DNA of 64,000 nt from Methanomicrobia archaeon (GTDB lineage: Archaea; Halobacteriota; Bog-38; Methanoflorentales; Methanoflorentaceae), in assembly GCA_015660915.1 (NCBI GenBank), contig JACTTZ010000003.1:68479-132478 (forward strand), read 5' to 3'. Made by a program: the position numbers and the translations under genes. The notes under the pieces are model-generated. The model worked only from the letters and a program-made list of their open reading frames with translations. It had not been told where the DNA came from and did not search any database. This document shows, piece by piece, positions 25,318 to 34,466 of the stretch (position 1 is the stretch's first letter; every line of letters begins with the position of its first letter).

Positions 25318-26517
25318 TTGAAAATAGCCCAAGTTTGCATTAGATATCTCGCTCCTGGCGGCGTGGAGACGCACATACAAAAAATCTCCGAGCGGTTAGT
25401 GCAACGTGGTCACGACGTCACCGTCTATACGACAAACCTCAAAACACAGGTGCCGTGGCAATGCTTTCAAGACTATGCCCCAGACAGTTACGTCAACGGC
25501 GTGAGAGTGCTTCGGCTGCCTGTGAAACGATACCCATTCCCTTATGCACCGTACCCGACAATCCCAGGCTTGATCAAGAGGATTTTCGAGACCGACGCCG
25601 ACGTTGTCCACGCCCATTCGCACAGGTACTACCAGATCTTCGCCTGCGCAGCGGCAAAACTAAAGCGCGGGCGCCGACGCGGGCGATACCAGATGCCACT
25701 CGTTGTCACACCTCACTTTCATCCACCCTCAAACCGGGAATCAGCGGTCTCACGATTCCTGATGGGCGTCGATGACCTCTTTTTTTCGCGCCGAATTTAC
25801 AGAATGGTCGATGCGATTCTCGTTGTAACGGATAGCGAGAGGCCGTTCATTGAAAAATTCGCACCTCTGACGAAGTGCGTGACCGTTCCAAATGGTCTAG
25901 ACATAGAGGACTGGACCCCAATTCCTGACGGCCGGCCGTTCCGAAGCAGATATAGGATAGGCAACGATGAAAAGATCGTCCTTTATACTGGGAGACTTGC
26001 AGACAACAAGGGACTGGAGCACCTCATTGACGCTTCCTACGAGGTCGTCGCAAAGCACCCGAAAACGAAGTTCGTCATCGTTGGAGAAGATTGGGGGGTG
26101 CTGAAAAGGCTCAAGAAGAAGATATGGGCGAATAATTTAGATGACTATTTCGTATTCACAGGCCATATAGAGAGCTTTGAGCTCTTTAAGTCAGGATATG
26201 CTGCTGCCAGCGTTTTCGTACTGCCGAGTGAGTGGGAGGCTTTTGGCATTGTCCTTCTTGAAGCGATGGCTTGCGGAACCCCGATCGTTGCTTCAGACGT
26301 CGGAGGAATTCCTGACGTGGTCGGCGACGTCGGCAGAATATTTAAGTACGGAGATATCCGAGCTCTTGCTGGAAATATCATTGATATTCTCGACAATGAA
26401 GACCTAGAACGCGAGAAGAGTATCCGAGGTAGGGCTAAAGTCATCAAAGGGTTCACGTGGAGCGCCGTAGTCGACCGACTTGAGGGGATTTATGAAAGCA
26501 TTGCAGACGTCAGCTAA
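25318..26517 (+). CDS. Glycosyltransferase family 4
   Basis: About 399 residues of GT-B fold. The N-terminus KIAQVCIRYLAPGGVETH has the glycine-rich loop, and the donor domain has VLYTGRLADNKGLEHLI and the E-x7-E motif SEWEAFGIVLLEAMACGTP. TTG 25318 is my preferred start because GGGTGAT (25307-25313) lies 4 bases upstream; ATG 25312 would lie inside that Shine-Dalgarno. The flippase follows 57 bases later. Confidence 0.93.
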   Translation: MKIAQVCIRYLAPGGVETHIQKISERLVQRGHDVTVYTTNLKTQVPWQCFQDYAPDSYVNGVRVLRLPVKRYPFPYAPYPTIPGLIKRIFETDADVVHAHSHRYYQIFACAAAKLKRGRRRGRYQMPLVVTPHFHPPSNRESAVSRFLMGVDDLFFSRRIYRMVDAILVVTDSERPFIEKFAPLTKCVTVPNGLDIEDWTPIPDGRPFRSRYRIGNDEKIVLYTGRLADNKGLEHLIDASYEVVAKHPKTKFVIVGEDWGVLKRLKKKIWANNLDDYFVFTGHIESFELFKSGYAAASVFVLPSEWEAFGIVLLEAMACGTPIVASDVGGIPDVVGDVGRIFKYGDIRALAGNIIDILDNEDLEREKSIRGRAKVIKGFTWSAVVDRLEGIYESIADVS

Positions 26518-26574
26518 TTTACGCCAGCCGCGCCTATCTATTTTCGTATACTTTTCTTCAAATAGCCAAAGGAC

Positions 26575-27867
26575 GTGAGCACCGCTCAGATGACACTAAC
26601 CAATGGCGAAGAGAGAGCCAAGCTAAAACGTGGATCACTTGCGCGCGGTATTAAAAACACGGTTCTTTTGTTTGGTGGAAATGCGATCTCGGCTGTAATT
26701 TCGTTTTTTATCACTATCTATATCGCGCGCTTACTACCTATCTCAGACTTCGGCTCCTATATCACTGTGATCTCATTCGTCACATTATTTGGTATTTTTA
26801 CTGATTTTGGAATCAACACGGTCATAATTCGTGAAGGGGCTAAAAAGCCCGAAGATACACATAAGCTCATTTTTAGCTCGATGGGCCTTAAGTTTCTCAT
26901 GTCCGTTGCGACGATGTTTGCCGTAATCGTATTCGCTCTTTTCACGCCGTATTCACTCGAGGTCAAAGCGCTGATCGTCTTAATGTCGGTCACGCTCGTA
27001 ATGGGCGGCATCGGGAGTATGTTCAGTGCGGTGTTCAATATTTACCAAGACATGAAGTATATCTCGATCATTCAGATTGCCGAGCGAATTACTTTCGCCA
27101 CTTTGGCGTTCGTCTTTCTGATTGCAGGACTTGACGTCCCCGGCGTCATACTTGCGATCATTATCGCCGCTTTTGTCAGCCTGATGCTGAATTTCATATA
27201 TAGCCGGCAAATTCACTACTACAAGCTGAACTTTAAACCGATATTCGACCGTGCAATACTGACGCCGGCTGTGTGGTTCGGATTCGCAGGAATGCTTGGG
27301 TTCATATGGCAACGAGTAGATACTATCATGATTTCACTTTTGTCGAATATGACGCAGGTCGGACTGTACACACCTGCTGTCAACTACGTAGGGATAGGCG
27401 ACATGGCCGTCCTGGCACTTACGGGGGCATTTTTTCCCATAATTTCAAGAGCCGTGCTCGAGAGGAGGATTTCCAAAAAAGAGTTGTCGAAGTACCTCGG
27501 CTATTTCGCCGTAGCCGGACTCGTATTTGTTGGAGTAACGTATGCGTTCGGAGGCCAAGTTATGATTTTCGCCTTCGGTCCCAAATTCGCTGATTCTATC
27601 GTGTTCATCAACATCCTTGTTATTGGATTTGCCATCAATCTACTGACCATCCCCACTTCTCTACTGCTTGACGCAACAAACAATCAAAAGGTGCACGTGC
27701 TAAATGCCACCTATTTGACAGCGACAAACGTTGGTTTGAACTCGATCCTGATACCAGCAATGGGCGCCCTTGGCGCTGCGTATGCGACGACAATATCGCA
27801 AAGTCTTGGGGCAGTTCTCGGTATACCTATTGCACTCTACGTCCTAAAGCGGTCGCACCACTTATGA
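26575..27867 (+). CDS. Polysaccharide flippase, RfbX/MVF family
   Basis: 430 residues, almost entirely hydrophobic, with about 12-14 predicted membrane helices; the first two are visible around residues 25-60 and 85-120. The family (Wzx/RfbX, MATE/MVF superfamily) flips lipid-linked oligosaccharides across the cytoplasmic membrane. The start is GTG 26575 or ATG 26590. With wecB and the two glycosyltransferases it completes the core of a glycan export locus; no oligosaccharyltransferase or polymerase is visible. Confidence 0.92.
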   Translation: MSTAQMTLTNGEERAKLKRGSLARGIKNTVLLFGGNAISAVISFFITIYIARLLPISDFGSYITVISFVTLFGIFTDFGINTVIIREGAKKPEDTHKLIFSSMGLKFLMSVATMFAVIVFALFTPYSLEVKALIVLMSVTLVMGGIGSMFSAVFNIYQDMKYISIIQIAERITFATLAFVFLIAGLDVPGVILAIIIAAFVSLMLNFIYSRQIHYYKLNFKPIFDRAILTPAVWFGFAGMLGFIWQRVDTIMISLLSNMTQVGLYTPAVNYVGIGDMAVLALTGAFFPIISRAVLERRISKKELSKYLGYFAVAGLVFVGVTYAFGGQVMIFAFGPKFADSIVFINILVIGFAINLLTIPTSLLLDATNNQKVHVLNATYLTATNVGLNSILIPAMGALGAAYATTISQSLGAVLGIPIALYVLKRSHHL

Positions 27868-27894
27868 TAATTTGAATGTGTAAGGCCACATTCT

Positions 27895-28411
27895 GTAAGT
27901 CCCGAGGCATTTCTTGCACGTTTCGCTGTAGGCGCTTTAACTTTTGGGGAGTGTTCATCGCCGGCACTTTCGCGTGCCTCGCTGGTTCGCTCGTTACGTA
28001 TTTATTGCTTTTTTCGGCGGTAATTATTTGTTTGAACGCTACAGCAAGTATGTCGGGATAACTGAACGTGAAGTGTACCTCGCAAATGAATGGTTTGATA
28101 AATATGGGGAGGTCTCCGTTTTTGTGAGCAGAATGGTGCCGGGCGTACGGGCTTGCTCGTCCATGCCAGCGGGAATCTGCAGAATGGATCTAAAGAAGTT
28201 TGCTGGCTATAATTTTTTGGGCTCATTGCCGTGGAACGCCGCACTGGCTTTCGCGGGGTTCTACCTAGGCACCAACTGGCACAGCATTACCTCTAAGTAC
28301 TATAGCGTTGTGGTGGCGGTGTTGCTCGTCTTTGCAGCCGTTATTCCGTTGCTTGTGCTTCGATCCAAACGAGCCAAGCGGCCGGTGCACGTGAAAGAAG
28401 GCGGTCGTTAG
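27895..28411 (+). pseudogene. Broken DedA-family membrane protein gene
   Basis: Three overlapping frames carry successive parts of one DedA (SNARE-associated/VTT) protein. SPEAFL at 27898-27915 is in frame 1. NFWGVFIAGTFACLAGSLVTY at about 27939-28008 is in frame 3. AFFGGNYLF to the end (28411) is in frame 2 and contains the conserved SRMVPGVRACSSMPAG. Each step equals a one-base loss, near 27935 and near 28013, both beside T runs. The usual N-terminal helix is also missing. Either a decayed gene or two indel errors in the sequence. Confidence 0.75.
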
Positions 28412-28544
28412 AGATGCTCACCGGAAAAGATAATAGCCAACTGCGCGTATTGTAATTGAGAGCGCAACTCGCTGCGCAATGATTCTACACGACTTAATGA
28501 TCGTATTTTGGTGATAGATGGTGTTGTTGTCTAAGGGGGAGTAG

Positions 28545-29780
28545 TTGAAAACAATTTCTGAGAAGATACTATCAAAGCGGAGTGGCGTGGATGCTGAAAG
28601 TGGGGACATAGTAGCCGTGCCTGTCGATTTAGTTTTCGCCCACGACGGTACGCTACCGCTCGCGATTCAGCAACTAGGCGGCCAAAAAGTAAAAGATCCC
28701 AAGAAGGTGGTGGCCTTTTGTGATCATGCTTCGCCCTCACCTTCTGAAAAAGTGTCAAACGTACAAGCGCTTATGCGGCAGTTTGCCCGCCACCATGGCA
28801 TGGATTTCTATGAAAATGGAGATGGAATTTGCCATCAAATTGTCCTCGAGAGGCACGCCTCGCCCTACAAAGTAATAGTTGGCGGTGACAGCCACACGTG
28901 CACCCACGGTGCCCTCGGCGCTTTTGCGACTGGTATGGGTTCGACTGACGTGGCCGCTATTATGGCGTACGGAAAAACATGGCTAAAAGTCCCAGAGACT
29001 GTTAGTGTGGAGGTCTCTGGAAAAATGCCTGAATATGTTCACTCAAAAGACGTTTTCTTAGAGCTACTTTCACAAATTACGGCAGACGGGGCCACATACA
29101 AAGCGCTTGAATTCTGCGGCGAAGGGGTAGAGGCGATGAGCGTCGAATCACGCGCTACGCTCTCTAACATGTCCATCGAAGCCGGTGCTAAAGTCGGTGT
29201 GTGCGCAGCAGATGAGAAAGTGAAAGCGTATCTGACGCGCTACGGCCGAAGTAATGAGTTCAAAGCGTTGTACCCTGATGAGGGCGCTGTATATACCAAA
29301 AAGGTTCGCATACGCGCTGAAACTGTCGTTCCTATGATTGCTAAGCCGCACAAGGTCGATAGCGTCGTCCCAGTTACAGAGCTTGAAGGCGAGGAGCTAG
29401 ATCAAGTATGCATCGGCTCTTGCACGAACGGGCGGATTGAAGACCTCAGAGTGGCAGCACGAATCCTGAACGGCCATCGAAGCAAAGTGCGACTAGTGGT
29501 GTTTCCAGCAAGTCGTGGAGTCCTTCTAGAAGCGTTGAAAGAAGGAATCTTGGAGACGTTCCTAAAGGCAGGCGCCGCTGTTGGTCCGCCTGGGTGTGGT
29601 TTTTGCATTGGGAGGACAGTCGCTTTAGGAGACAATGAGGTCGCTTTATCTACTCAAAATAGAAACTTTAAAGGCAGGATGGGCAACGACTCGTCATTTA
29701 TTTACCTGTCGAGTCCATCTACCGCCGCAGCGAGCGCCATAGAAGGTAGAATCACAGATCCGCGAAATCCCAAAGAGTAG
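28545..29780 (+). CDS. Homoaconitase/3-isopropylmalate dehydratase-type large subunit
   Basis: 411 residues, the short archaeal LeuC/AksD form. It binds a 4Fe-4S cluster through CIGSCTNGR (about residue 286) and GCGFCIG (about residue 345); HDGTLP and [15 protein letters not shown] are other family marks. It acts with the next gene as a hydro-lyase isomerising a 2-hydroxy to a 3-hydroxy tricarboxylate. Substrate may be homocitrate (coenzyme B), citrate or isopropylmalate. The start must be TTG 28545: an in-frame TAG directly precedes it and AGGGGGAG lies just upstream. Confidence 0.92.
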   Translation: MKTISEKILSKRSGVDAESGDIVAVPVDLVFAHDGTLPLAIQQLGGQKVKDPKKVVAFCDHASPSPSEKVSNVQALMRQFARHHGMDFYENGDGICHQIVLERHASPYKVIVGGDSHTCTHGALGAFATGMGSTDVAAIMAYGKTWLKVPETVSVEVSGKMPEYVHSKDVFLELLSQITADGATYKALEFCGEGVEAMSVESRATLSNMSIEAGAKVGVCAADEKVKAYLTRYGRSNEFKALYPDEGAVYTKKVRIRAETVVPMIAKPHKVDSVVPVTELEGEELDQVCIGSCTNGRIEDLRVAARILNGHRSKVRLVVFPASRGVLLEALKEGILETFLKAGAAVGPPGCGFCIGRTVALGDNEVALSTQNRNFKGRMGNDSSFIYLSSPSTAAASAIEGRITDPRNPKE

Positions 29781-29805
29781 AGCACAATTACAAAAAGGTG
29801 GAACT

Positions 29806-30318
29806 ATGAATATTAAAGGGAAGGTTGTCAGAGTTTTCCCTGGCGATACCAATACGGACGAGATTATATCAGGGAAGTACAAGTATGATGAGCTCGATTT
29901 AAACAAGCTTGCCAAACATACCTTTGAATCAGTCGATTCGCACTTTTATGAGGATTGCCATGACTTAAAAAATCCGATTCTGATTGCCGGGGCGAACTTT
30001 GGGTGCGGATCGTCAAGAGAACAGGCGCCACAGGTTCTCAAGGCTTGCGGCATCTCGTGCATCATCGCTGAGTCCTTCGCGCGGATATTCTATCGCAATG
30101 GCTTCAATATCGGTCTTCCACTAGTCGAGTGCGAGGACATCTCAAAAGATGTGACCCAAGGAGAATGGCTAGAAGTGGATTTTGACGCTGGGATGATTCG
30201 AAGCGAGCATCGAAACAAAGAATATCGTTTCAAGCCGATCCCACAGTTTATGCAAGAATTGCTAGAAAGAGGCGGGCTAATGCCGTACTTAGACGCCTGC
30301 GGTGGATATACGGACTGA
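29806..30318 (+). CDS. Homoaconitase/3-isopropylmalate dehydratase-type small subunit
   Basis: 170 residues, swivel-domain partner of the preceding subunit. [14 protein letters not shown] near residue 64 is the family signature. The substrate-reading loop after the DTNTDEI strand reads SGKYKYDEL, whereas characterised isopropylmalate isomerase has YLVY and methanogen homoaconitase YLRT at this place, so specificity cannot be transferred. Shine-Dalgarno AGGTGG 4 bases before the ATG. It lies 25 bases after the large subunit and 45 before the dehydrogenase. Confidence 0.92.
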   Translation: MNIKGKVVRVFPGDTNTDEIISGKYKYDELDLNKLAKHTFESVDSHFYEDCHDLKNPILIAGANFGCGSSREQAPQVLKACGISCIIAESFARIFYRNGFNIGLPLVECEDISKDVTQGEWLEVDFDAGMIRSEHRNKEYRFKPIPQFMQELLERGGLMPYLDACGGYTD

Positions 30319-30363
30319 TCAATTTGGCGACCTTTTAAACGACAACTCTGTTAGGTGAGGGTA

Positions 30364-31392
30364 ATGCAAGAAGTAGCCGTAATACTGGGAGATGGGGTTG
30401 GACCTGAGTTAGTCAAGGCAATGATGCGAGTCGTGACTGCTACAGGAGCGTCTGTAAATATGATCCCATGTCAAGCCGGAAGCGACTGGTACGAATCTCA
30501 CGCAGGGAACTCATTGGTTCCCGATGAAACCCGAGACGTGATTAACTCAACCCAAGCCTGTTTCAAAGGGCCAACCACAACGCCAGGAGGCCCTGGTTCC
30601 CCCCGCAGTGTAGCGGTCACTATAAGACAAGAGATGGATTTGTACGCAAACGTCCGTCCAATACGGACGTTTGTCAACACCCCCCGCCCTTTCGGGGATG
30701 TTGACTTTGTGTGTGTACGTGAAGCCACTGAAGGCATGTACTCAGGGAGCGAAATACAACTCTCCGCTGACATGTTTATCGCCCTGCGGAAAATCACGAA
30801 ATCGGCGAGCCGAAAAATAGCCAACTTCGCTTTTCGAGAAGCAGAAAAGCGAAAATGGAAAACTGTTGTTGCTATCCACAAAAGCAATATACTAAAACAG
30901 ACTGACGGCGCTTTTCTCCAAGCTGTTCGAGAGGCAAAGAACGACGACCCGAGCATTGAACTGTGGGAGTATCACGTTGACAACATAGCACAACAACTCG
31001 TGAAAAATCCACAGATTTTCAACGAATCGATATTACTCTCAACCAATCTTTTTATGGATATAATAAGCGAAGAATGCGCGGCGTTGGTAGGAAGCATCGG
31101 CATGATCTATTCGGCTAATTTTGGCGACAGTTACGCAATGTTTGAACCTGCTCACGGATCAGCTCTAAAGTACCAGAACCTTGACAAAGTAAATCCCACT
31201 GCCACTGTGCTCGCCGGAGCGTGGATGCTTGATTACCTAGGTAGCTCGCGCGAATCTGCCATGATCTTTGACGCCCTACACGCGGTAATTGCCGAAGGCA
31301 AGACGACGTACGACCTCGGAGGCAGTCTTCGAACAAGTCAAGTCGTTGACTGCATTATCAACAAGGTCGAAAGCTACCTGCAAAGCCGGTAA
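30364..31392 (+). CDS. Isocitrate/homoisocitrate/isopropylmalate dehydrogenase family protein
   Basis: 342 residues of the beta-decarboxylating dehydrogenase family, NAD-type. GDGVGPEL opens the protein, SPRSVAVTIRQEMDLYANVRP (about residues 80-100) is the substrate helix, and EPAHGSA begins the nucleotide site. The serine in the substrate helix is more like isocitrate-type than isopropylmalate-type enzymes. AGGTGA (30353-30358) with 5-base spacing sets the start at ATG 30364; GTG 30355 is within the Shine-Dalgarno. Third gene of the operon. Confidence 0.9.
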   Translation: MQEVAVILGDGVGPELVKAMMRVVTATGASVNMIPCQAGSDWYESHAGNSLVPDETRDVINSTQACFKGPTTTPGGPGSPRSVAVTIRQEMDLYANVRPIRTFVNTPRPFGDVDFVCVREATEGMYSGSEIQLSADMFIALRKITKSASRKIANFAFREAEKRKWKTVVAIHKSNILKQTDGAFLQAVREAKNDDPSIELWEYHVDNIAQQLVKNPQIFNESILLSTNLFMDIISEECAALVGSIGMIYSANFGDSYAMFEPAHGSALKYQNLDKVNPTATVLAGAWMLDYLGSSRESAMIFDALHAVIAEGKTTYDLGGSLRTSQVVDCIINKVESYLQSR

Positions 31393-31412
31393 GACCAGAC
31401 AGGGCTCGAAGT

Positions 31413-31700
31413 CTATTCTTTTTCCAAACAGGTCGTGCAAGCGCTGCGCTTTTGATCTAATACGATACCCTTCGCAGCACAGCTGACACACTCCTGCGAA
31501 TGTCCTCCACTTAGGAACCGCTTTTTCGGTCGTAGATGACGACAGTCAAAACTCCTCTGAAGCTCCTCAACTCCGCACTCATCGCACTGTGCCTCGTGAA
31601 CCATAATACCCTCACCGGCAAGGGAGCAGGAGTGGTACCCGAGGTTTCCAGAGCCCAGCGAGATGTTTTCGCGCCTGCGGTAGCGACACTCCTTCGTAAT
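31413..31700 (-). CDS. Small Cys-rich protein behind the homocitrate/Re-citrate-type synthase; possible ATT start
   Basis: I do not recognise the family. Read from ATT 31700 it has 95 residues with nine cysteines at 5, 25, 39, 42, 53, 71, 74, 88 and 91, including CDEC, CVSC and CTTC, so it may bind zinc or an iron-sulfur cluster. ATT lies 5 bases after GGAGG (31710-31706) and 20 bases after the synthase stop. A second possible start, ATG 31604, also has a Shine-Dalgarno-like GGTGAGG and would give 63 residues lacking the first two cysteines. Only the stop is certain. Confidence 0.55.
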   Translation of the reverse strand: MTKECRYRRRENISLGSGNLGYHSCSLAGEGIMVHEAQCDECGVEELQRSFDCRHLRPKKRFLSGGHSQECVSCAAKGIVLDQKRSACTTCLEKE

Positions 31701-31719
31701 TCCTGCCTCCGCGAGCTAG

Positions 31720-32994
31720 CTATTCGTAACGCGTGTGAGCAATCCAGGGCGGGAACACTTCTTCGCTCGTGAGGAAGTACTTGATGGCGTACTCCTTCAA
31801 CTCATCATCTGAAACGCTCGAAGTACGAGCCTCTTCGTCGTAGAGCTTGTGAATATCGTTGCAGATCATCTTGATCCGGCGGTCGTTTTTCCGCAAGTTT
31901 ACTTCCACACCAAGAAGCTCGTTCAAAACTTGTTCCATCTTGTAGCGGACCACTTCCCTCCCTGAAGAGTCCCCTATGAGCAGTATTCGCTGTCCCCCCA
32001 CGACCTCAGGAGGAAACGGCTCGTACGTAAAAGGGTTCTTCAAGACGCCGTCGGTGTGTATGCCGCTCTCGTGGGCGAAAATATTTTCACCAACAATGGC
32101 CTTGTTTCTTGGGAGTCTAAAAGCAAGCTCGTGTTCTAGGTAGCGTGTAAGCTCCGTAACCGGCGCGGGATTATACTTTTCGAACCCTTTAACGCGGCAA
32201 AAAAGGAAGGTTAGAATCTTTTCAAGCTCGGTATTTCCTGCCCGCTCTCCGATACCCATAAAGGTCAAGCTCGACCAATTCGCTCCGTACCAGTATCCTG
32301 CCAAAGTGTTGGCCACGCCGAGTCCGAAGTCATCGTGAACGTGCATTTCGAGATTCTCCGCTCCGATCTCTTTAAAGGAGCGCACGATTTTAGGTATGCT
32401 AAACGGCAACGGGGTCTCTTCGAACGGCATGCCGTAGTTCAAAGTGTCACAGATTCTAAAAATCGCGTCAGGGGCGATGCTGAGTAATTCCTTCACGAAT
32501 GGGATAACGAAGTTTGGGATATCTGCGCGCGTAATATCTTCGAGATGGCATCGGACCTTCAACCCGTGATCCACGGCATATTGGAGGGCTTCGGTGTACT
32601 TGTCGCGCGCCTGTTCTCGATCTGTCAATCCAAGTTTGTCAAAAATGTGCGTATCTGATATAGACATCAGAATGCCTACCTCGTTTATGCCGTCCATGCT
32701 GAGGTTCATATCGATATCTGCCACGTTTGCACGCGCCCACCCGGTAATCTCAGGATGATCGTAGTTGCAATCGATCATTTCGCGGGCCAACGTGCGATCT
32801 CGCTCGTTGAAGAGGAAACACTCCAACTTCTCTATTCCCATTTCGTGCAAAAACTCGAATATCCTAAACTTCTGTGTTTTCTTAAGCACGATTCCGGGCA
32901 TTTGTGACCCGTCTCTTAAGGTGCTGTCGCTTATCTTAACGTCTACATCGCCCGGGAGCTTGATCTTCTCCATTTCAGCATATGACCTGTACAA
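31720..32994 (-). CDS. Homocitrate/Re-citrate synthase-type DRE-TIM metallolyase
   Basis: About 424 residues. The DRE-TIM signature is DSTLRDGSQ near residue 25; the metal histidines are in HVHDDFG, and GIGERAGNTELE follows. PEITGWARA, RCHLEDITRADIPNFVIPF and the insertion pattern resemble Re-citrate synthase and the homocitrate synthase branch more than LeuA, and no LeuA regulatory domain is recognised. Condenses acetyl-CoA with a 2-oxoacid. Start TTG 32994 has GGAGG 9 bases upstream (33008-33004); ATG 32973 and GTG 33021 are alternatives. Convergent with the aconitase-type operon. Confidence 0.85.
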   Translation of the reverse strand: MYRSYAEMEKIKLPGDVDVKISDSTLRDGSQMPGIVLKKTQKFRIFEFLHEMGIEKLECFLFNERDRTLAREMIDCNYDHPEITGWARANVADIDMNLSMDGINEVGILMSISDTHIFDKLGLTDREQARDKYTEALQYAVDHGLKVRCHLEDITRADIPNFVIPFVKELLSIAPDAIFRICDTLNYGMPFEETPLPFSIPKIVRSFKEIGAENLEMHVHDDFGLGVANTLAGYWYGANWSSLTFMGIGERAGNTELEKILTFLFCRVKGFEKYNPAPVTELTRYLEHELAFRLPRNKAIVGENIFAHESGIHTDGVLKNPFTYEPFPPEVVGGQRILLIGDSSGREVVRYKMEQVLNELLGVEVNLRKNDRRIKMICNDIHKLYDEEARTSSVSDDELKEYAIKYFLTSEEVFPPWIAHTRYE

Positions 32995-33147
32995 CTTAAC
33001 GCTCCTCCACTCGATTATCACTCATATAACGTTCCCAGTTCTTGTTATGGCAATAATTCTATATGAAACTAGTTCCGTCTCGTTCGCCGATCCGCGCTCT
33101 ACGGCCTATTGCATATTGATATACTAAAAAAGACGTAACAGTCCCTG

Positions 33148-34464
33148 ATGGGGAAATCGCACGTCACTCTCAAATATGGGCAAGGTGAGACCTCAGTCAC
33201 TCTCGACGAGAAAAACCTAATTCAGGTTATCGAACCACACGAAATCGAAGTATTGGATGAGGAGAGCGAGATCATTCGTGCCATGAATGCTCCAATAGGA
33301 ACGCTCACGCTCCGCGAAATCGTAGCGCAACGGAAAATATCGAAAAAGAAGTTGAGCGTAGTGATTATTGTCAGCGACGTAACTAGACCCACTCCAGTCA
33401 AAAAGTTGCTGCCGCACGTCTTAAACGAATTAAAAAGAGCAGAGATTCCTGACAGCCGGATCACGATCGTGTTTGCTCTCGGAATTCATCGACCTCTCTC
33501 CGAGCTGGAAATGAAAGGCCTCGTAGGCGATGATGTTTTTGATCACTACCGTTGCATCAACCACGACGGCAATAACTGTGTTTTTGTCAGTACAACGTCA
33601 CGAGGGACACGCGTTTACGCTAACAAAGTAGTGCTCGACTCCGATGTGAGGGTTTGCCTCGGCGCAGTTGAGCTCCATTATTTTGCTGGATACAGCGGTG
33701 GATATAAATCCTTGCTCCCAGGCGTTTGCGCGCGCGAGACGATTGAATCGAATCACAAACTGATGCTGCAACCAAACGCTGAGGCGGGAAGGCTGGACAG
33801 CCCCGTAAGGGAGGATCTTGAGGACGCGGGCCGACTAATTGGATGTGACTTTATCGTAAATGTTGTGCTTAACGCAAAAAAACAGATCGTCAAAGCCGTT
33901 GCAGGTGATCCGATTCAGGCACACCGCGAAGGAGCGAAAGTCGTCGATTCCATGTACATAATACCGATACAAGAGCTCGCGGACGTTGTGCTGGTATCCG
34001 CCGGCGGCACACCGAAGGACATAAACCTTTTTCAAGCACAAAAAGCGCTCGATAACGCGAAATACGCGCTCAAAGTCGGAGGCGCCATCTTGCTAGCGGC
34101 TGAATGTCCAGAAGGACTAGGCGAAAAAGTATTCGAACGATGGATTAATGAAGCGCACGACAAGCAGGAGCTTGTTGACAGGCTCGACTATGCCTTCGAA
34201 ATTGGTGGACACAAAGCCGGAATTTTGGCGAAGCTTACTCAAAGAGCGGACGTCTACCTCGTCTCCGAGCTTCAAAAGGAAATCGTCGAGCGAGCATTCT
34301 TACTCTGTTCCCGAGATTTAGACAGTGCCCTGCAAGCAGCTATGCGCAAGTACGGGCCAAACGCCCGAATTGCAGTGATGCCATTTGGGGCCCATACTCT
34401 CCCTCGACTCCGACAAAAGGACACAACCGGTGAGAGGACGAGAATGCGCGAAGTACTTCACTAA
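33148..34464 (+). CDS. LarA-family (DUF2088) nickel-pincer racemase/epimerase homologue
   Basis: 438 residues. Lactate racemase LarA carries a nickel-pincer nucleotide on a lysine. The residues equivalent to L. plantarum H108, H174, K184 and H200 are present as H114 (LGIHRP), H177 (ELHYFAG), K187 (GGYKSLLPG) and H203 (SNHKLM), with spacings of 10 and 16 identical to LarA. DVTRP (77-81) is also family-typical. So an active 2-hydroxyacid racemase or epimerase is likely; the substrate is unknown. LarB, LarC and LarE are not in the window. Only 2 bases separate it from cobT. Confidence 0.88.
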   Translation: MGKSHVTLKYGQGETSVTLDEKNLIQVIEPHEIEVLDEESEIIRAMNAPIGTLTLREIVAQRKISKKKLSVVIIVSDVTRPTPVKKLLPHVLNELKRAEIPDSRITIVFALGIHRPLSELEMKGLVGDDVFDHYRCINHDGNNCVFVSTTSRGTRVYANKVVLDSDVRVCLGAVELHYFAGYSGGYKSLLPGVCARETIESNHKLMLQPNAEAGRLDSPVREDLEDAGRLIGCDFIVNVVLNAKKQIVKAVAGDPIQAHREGAKVVDSMYIIPIQELADVVLVSAGGTPKDINLFQAQKALDNAKYALKVGGAILLAAECPEGLGEKVFERWINEAHDKQELVDRLDYAFEIGGHKAGILAKLTQRADVYLVSELQKEIVERAFLLCSRDLDSALQAAMRKYGPNARIAVMPFGAHTLPRLRQKDTTGERTRMREVLH

Positions 34465-34466
34465 TC

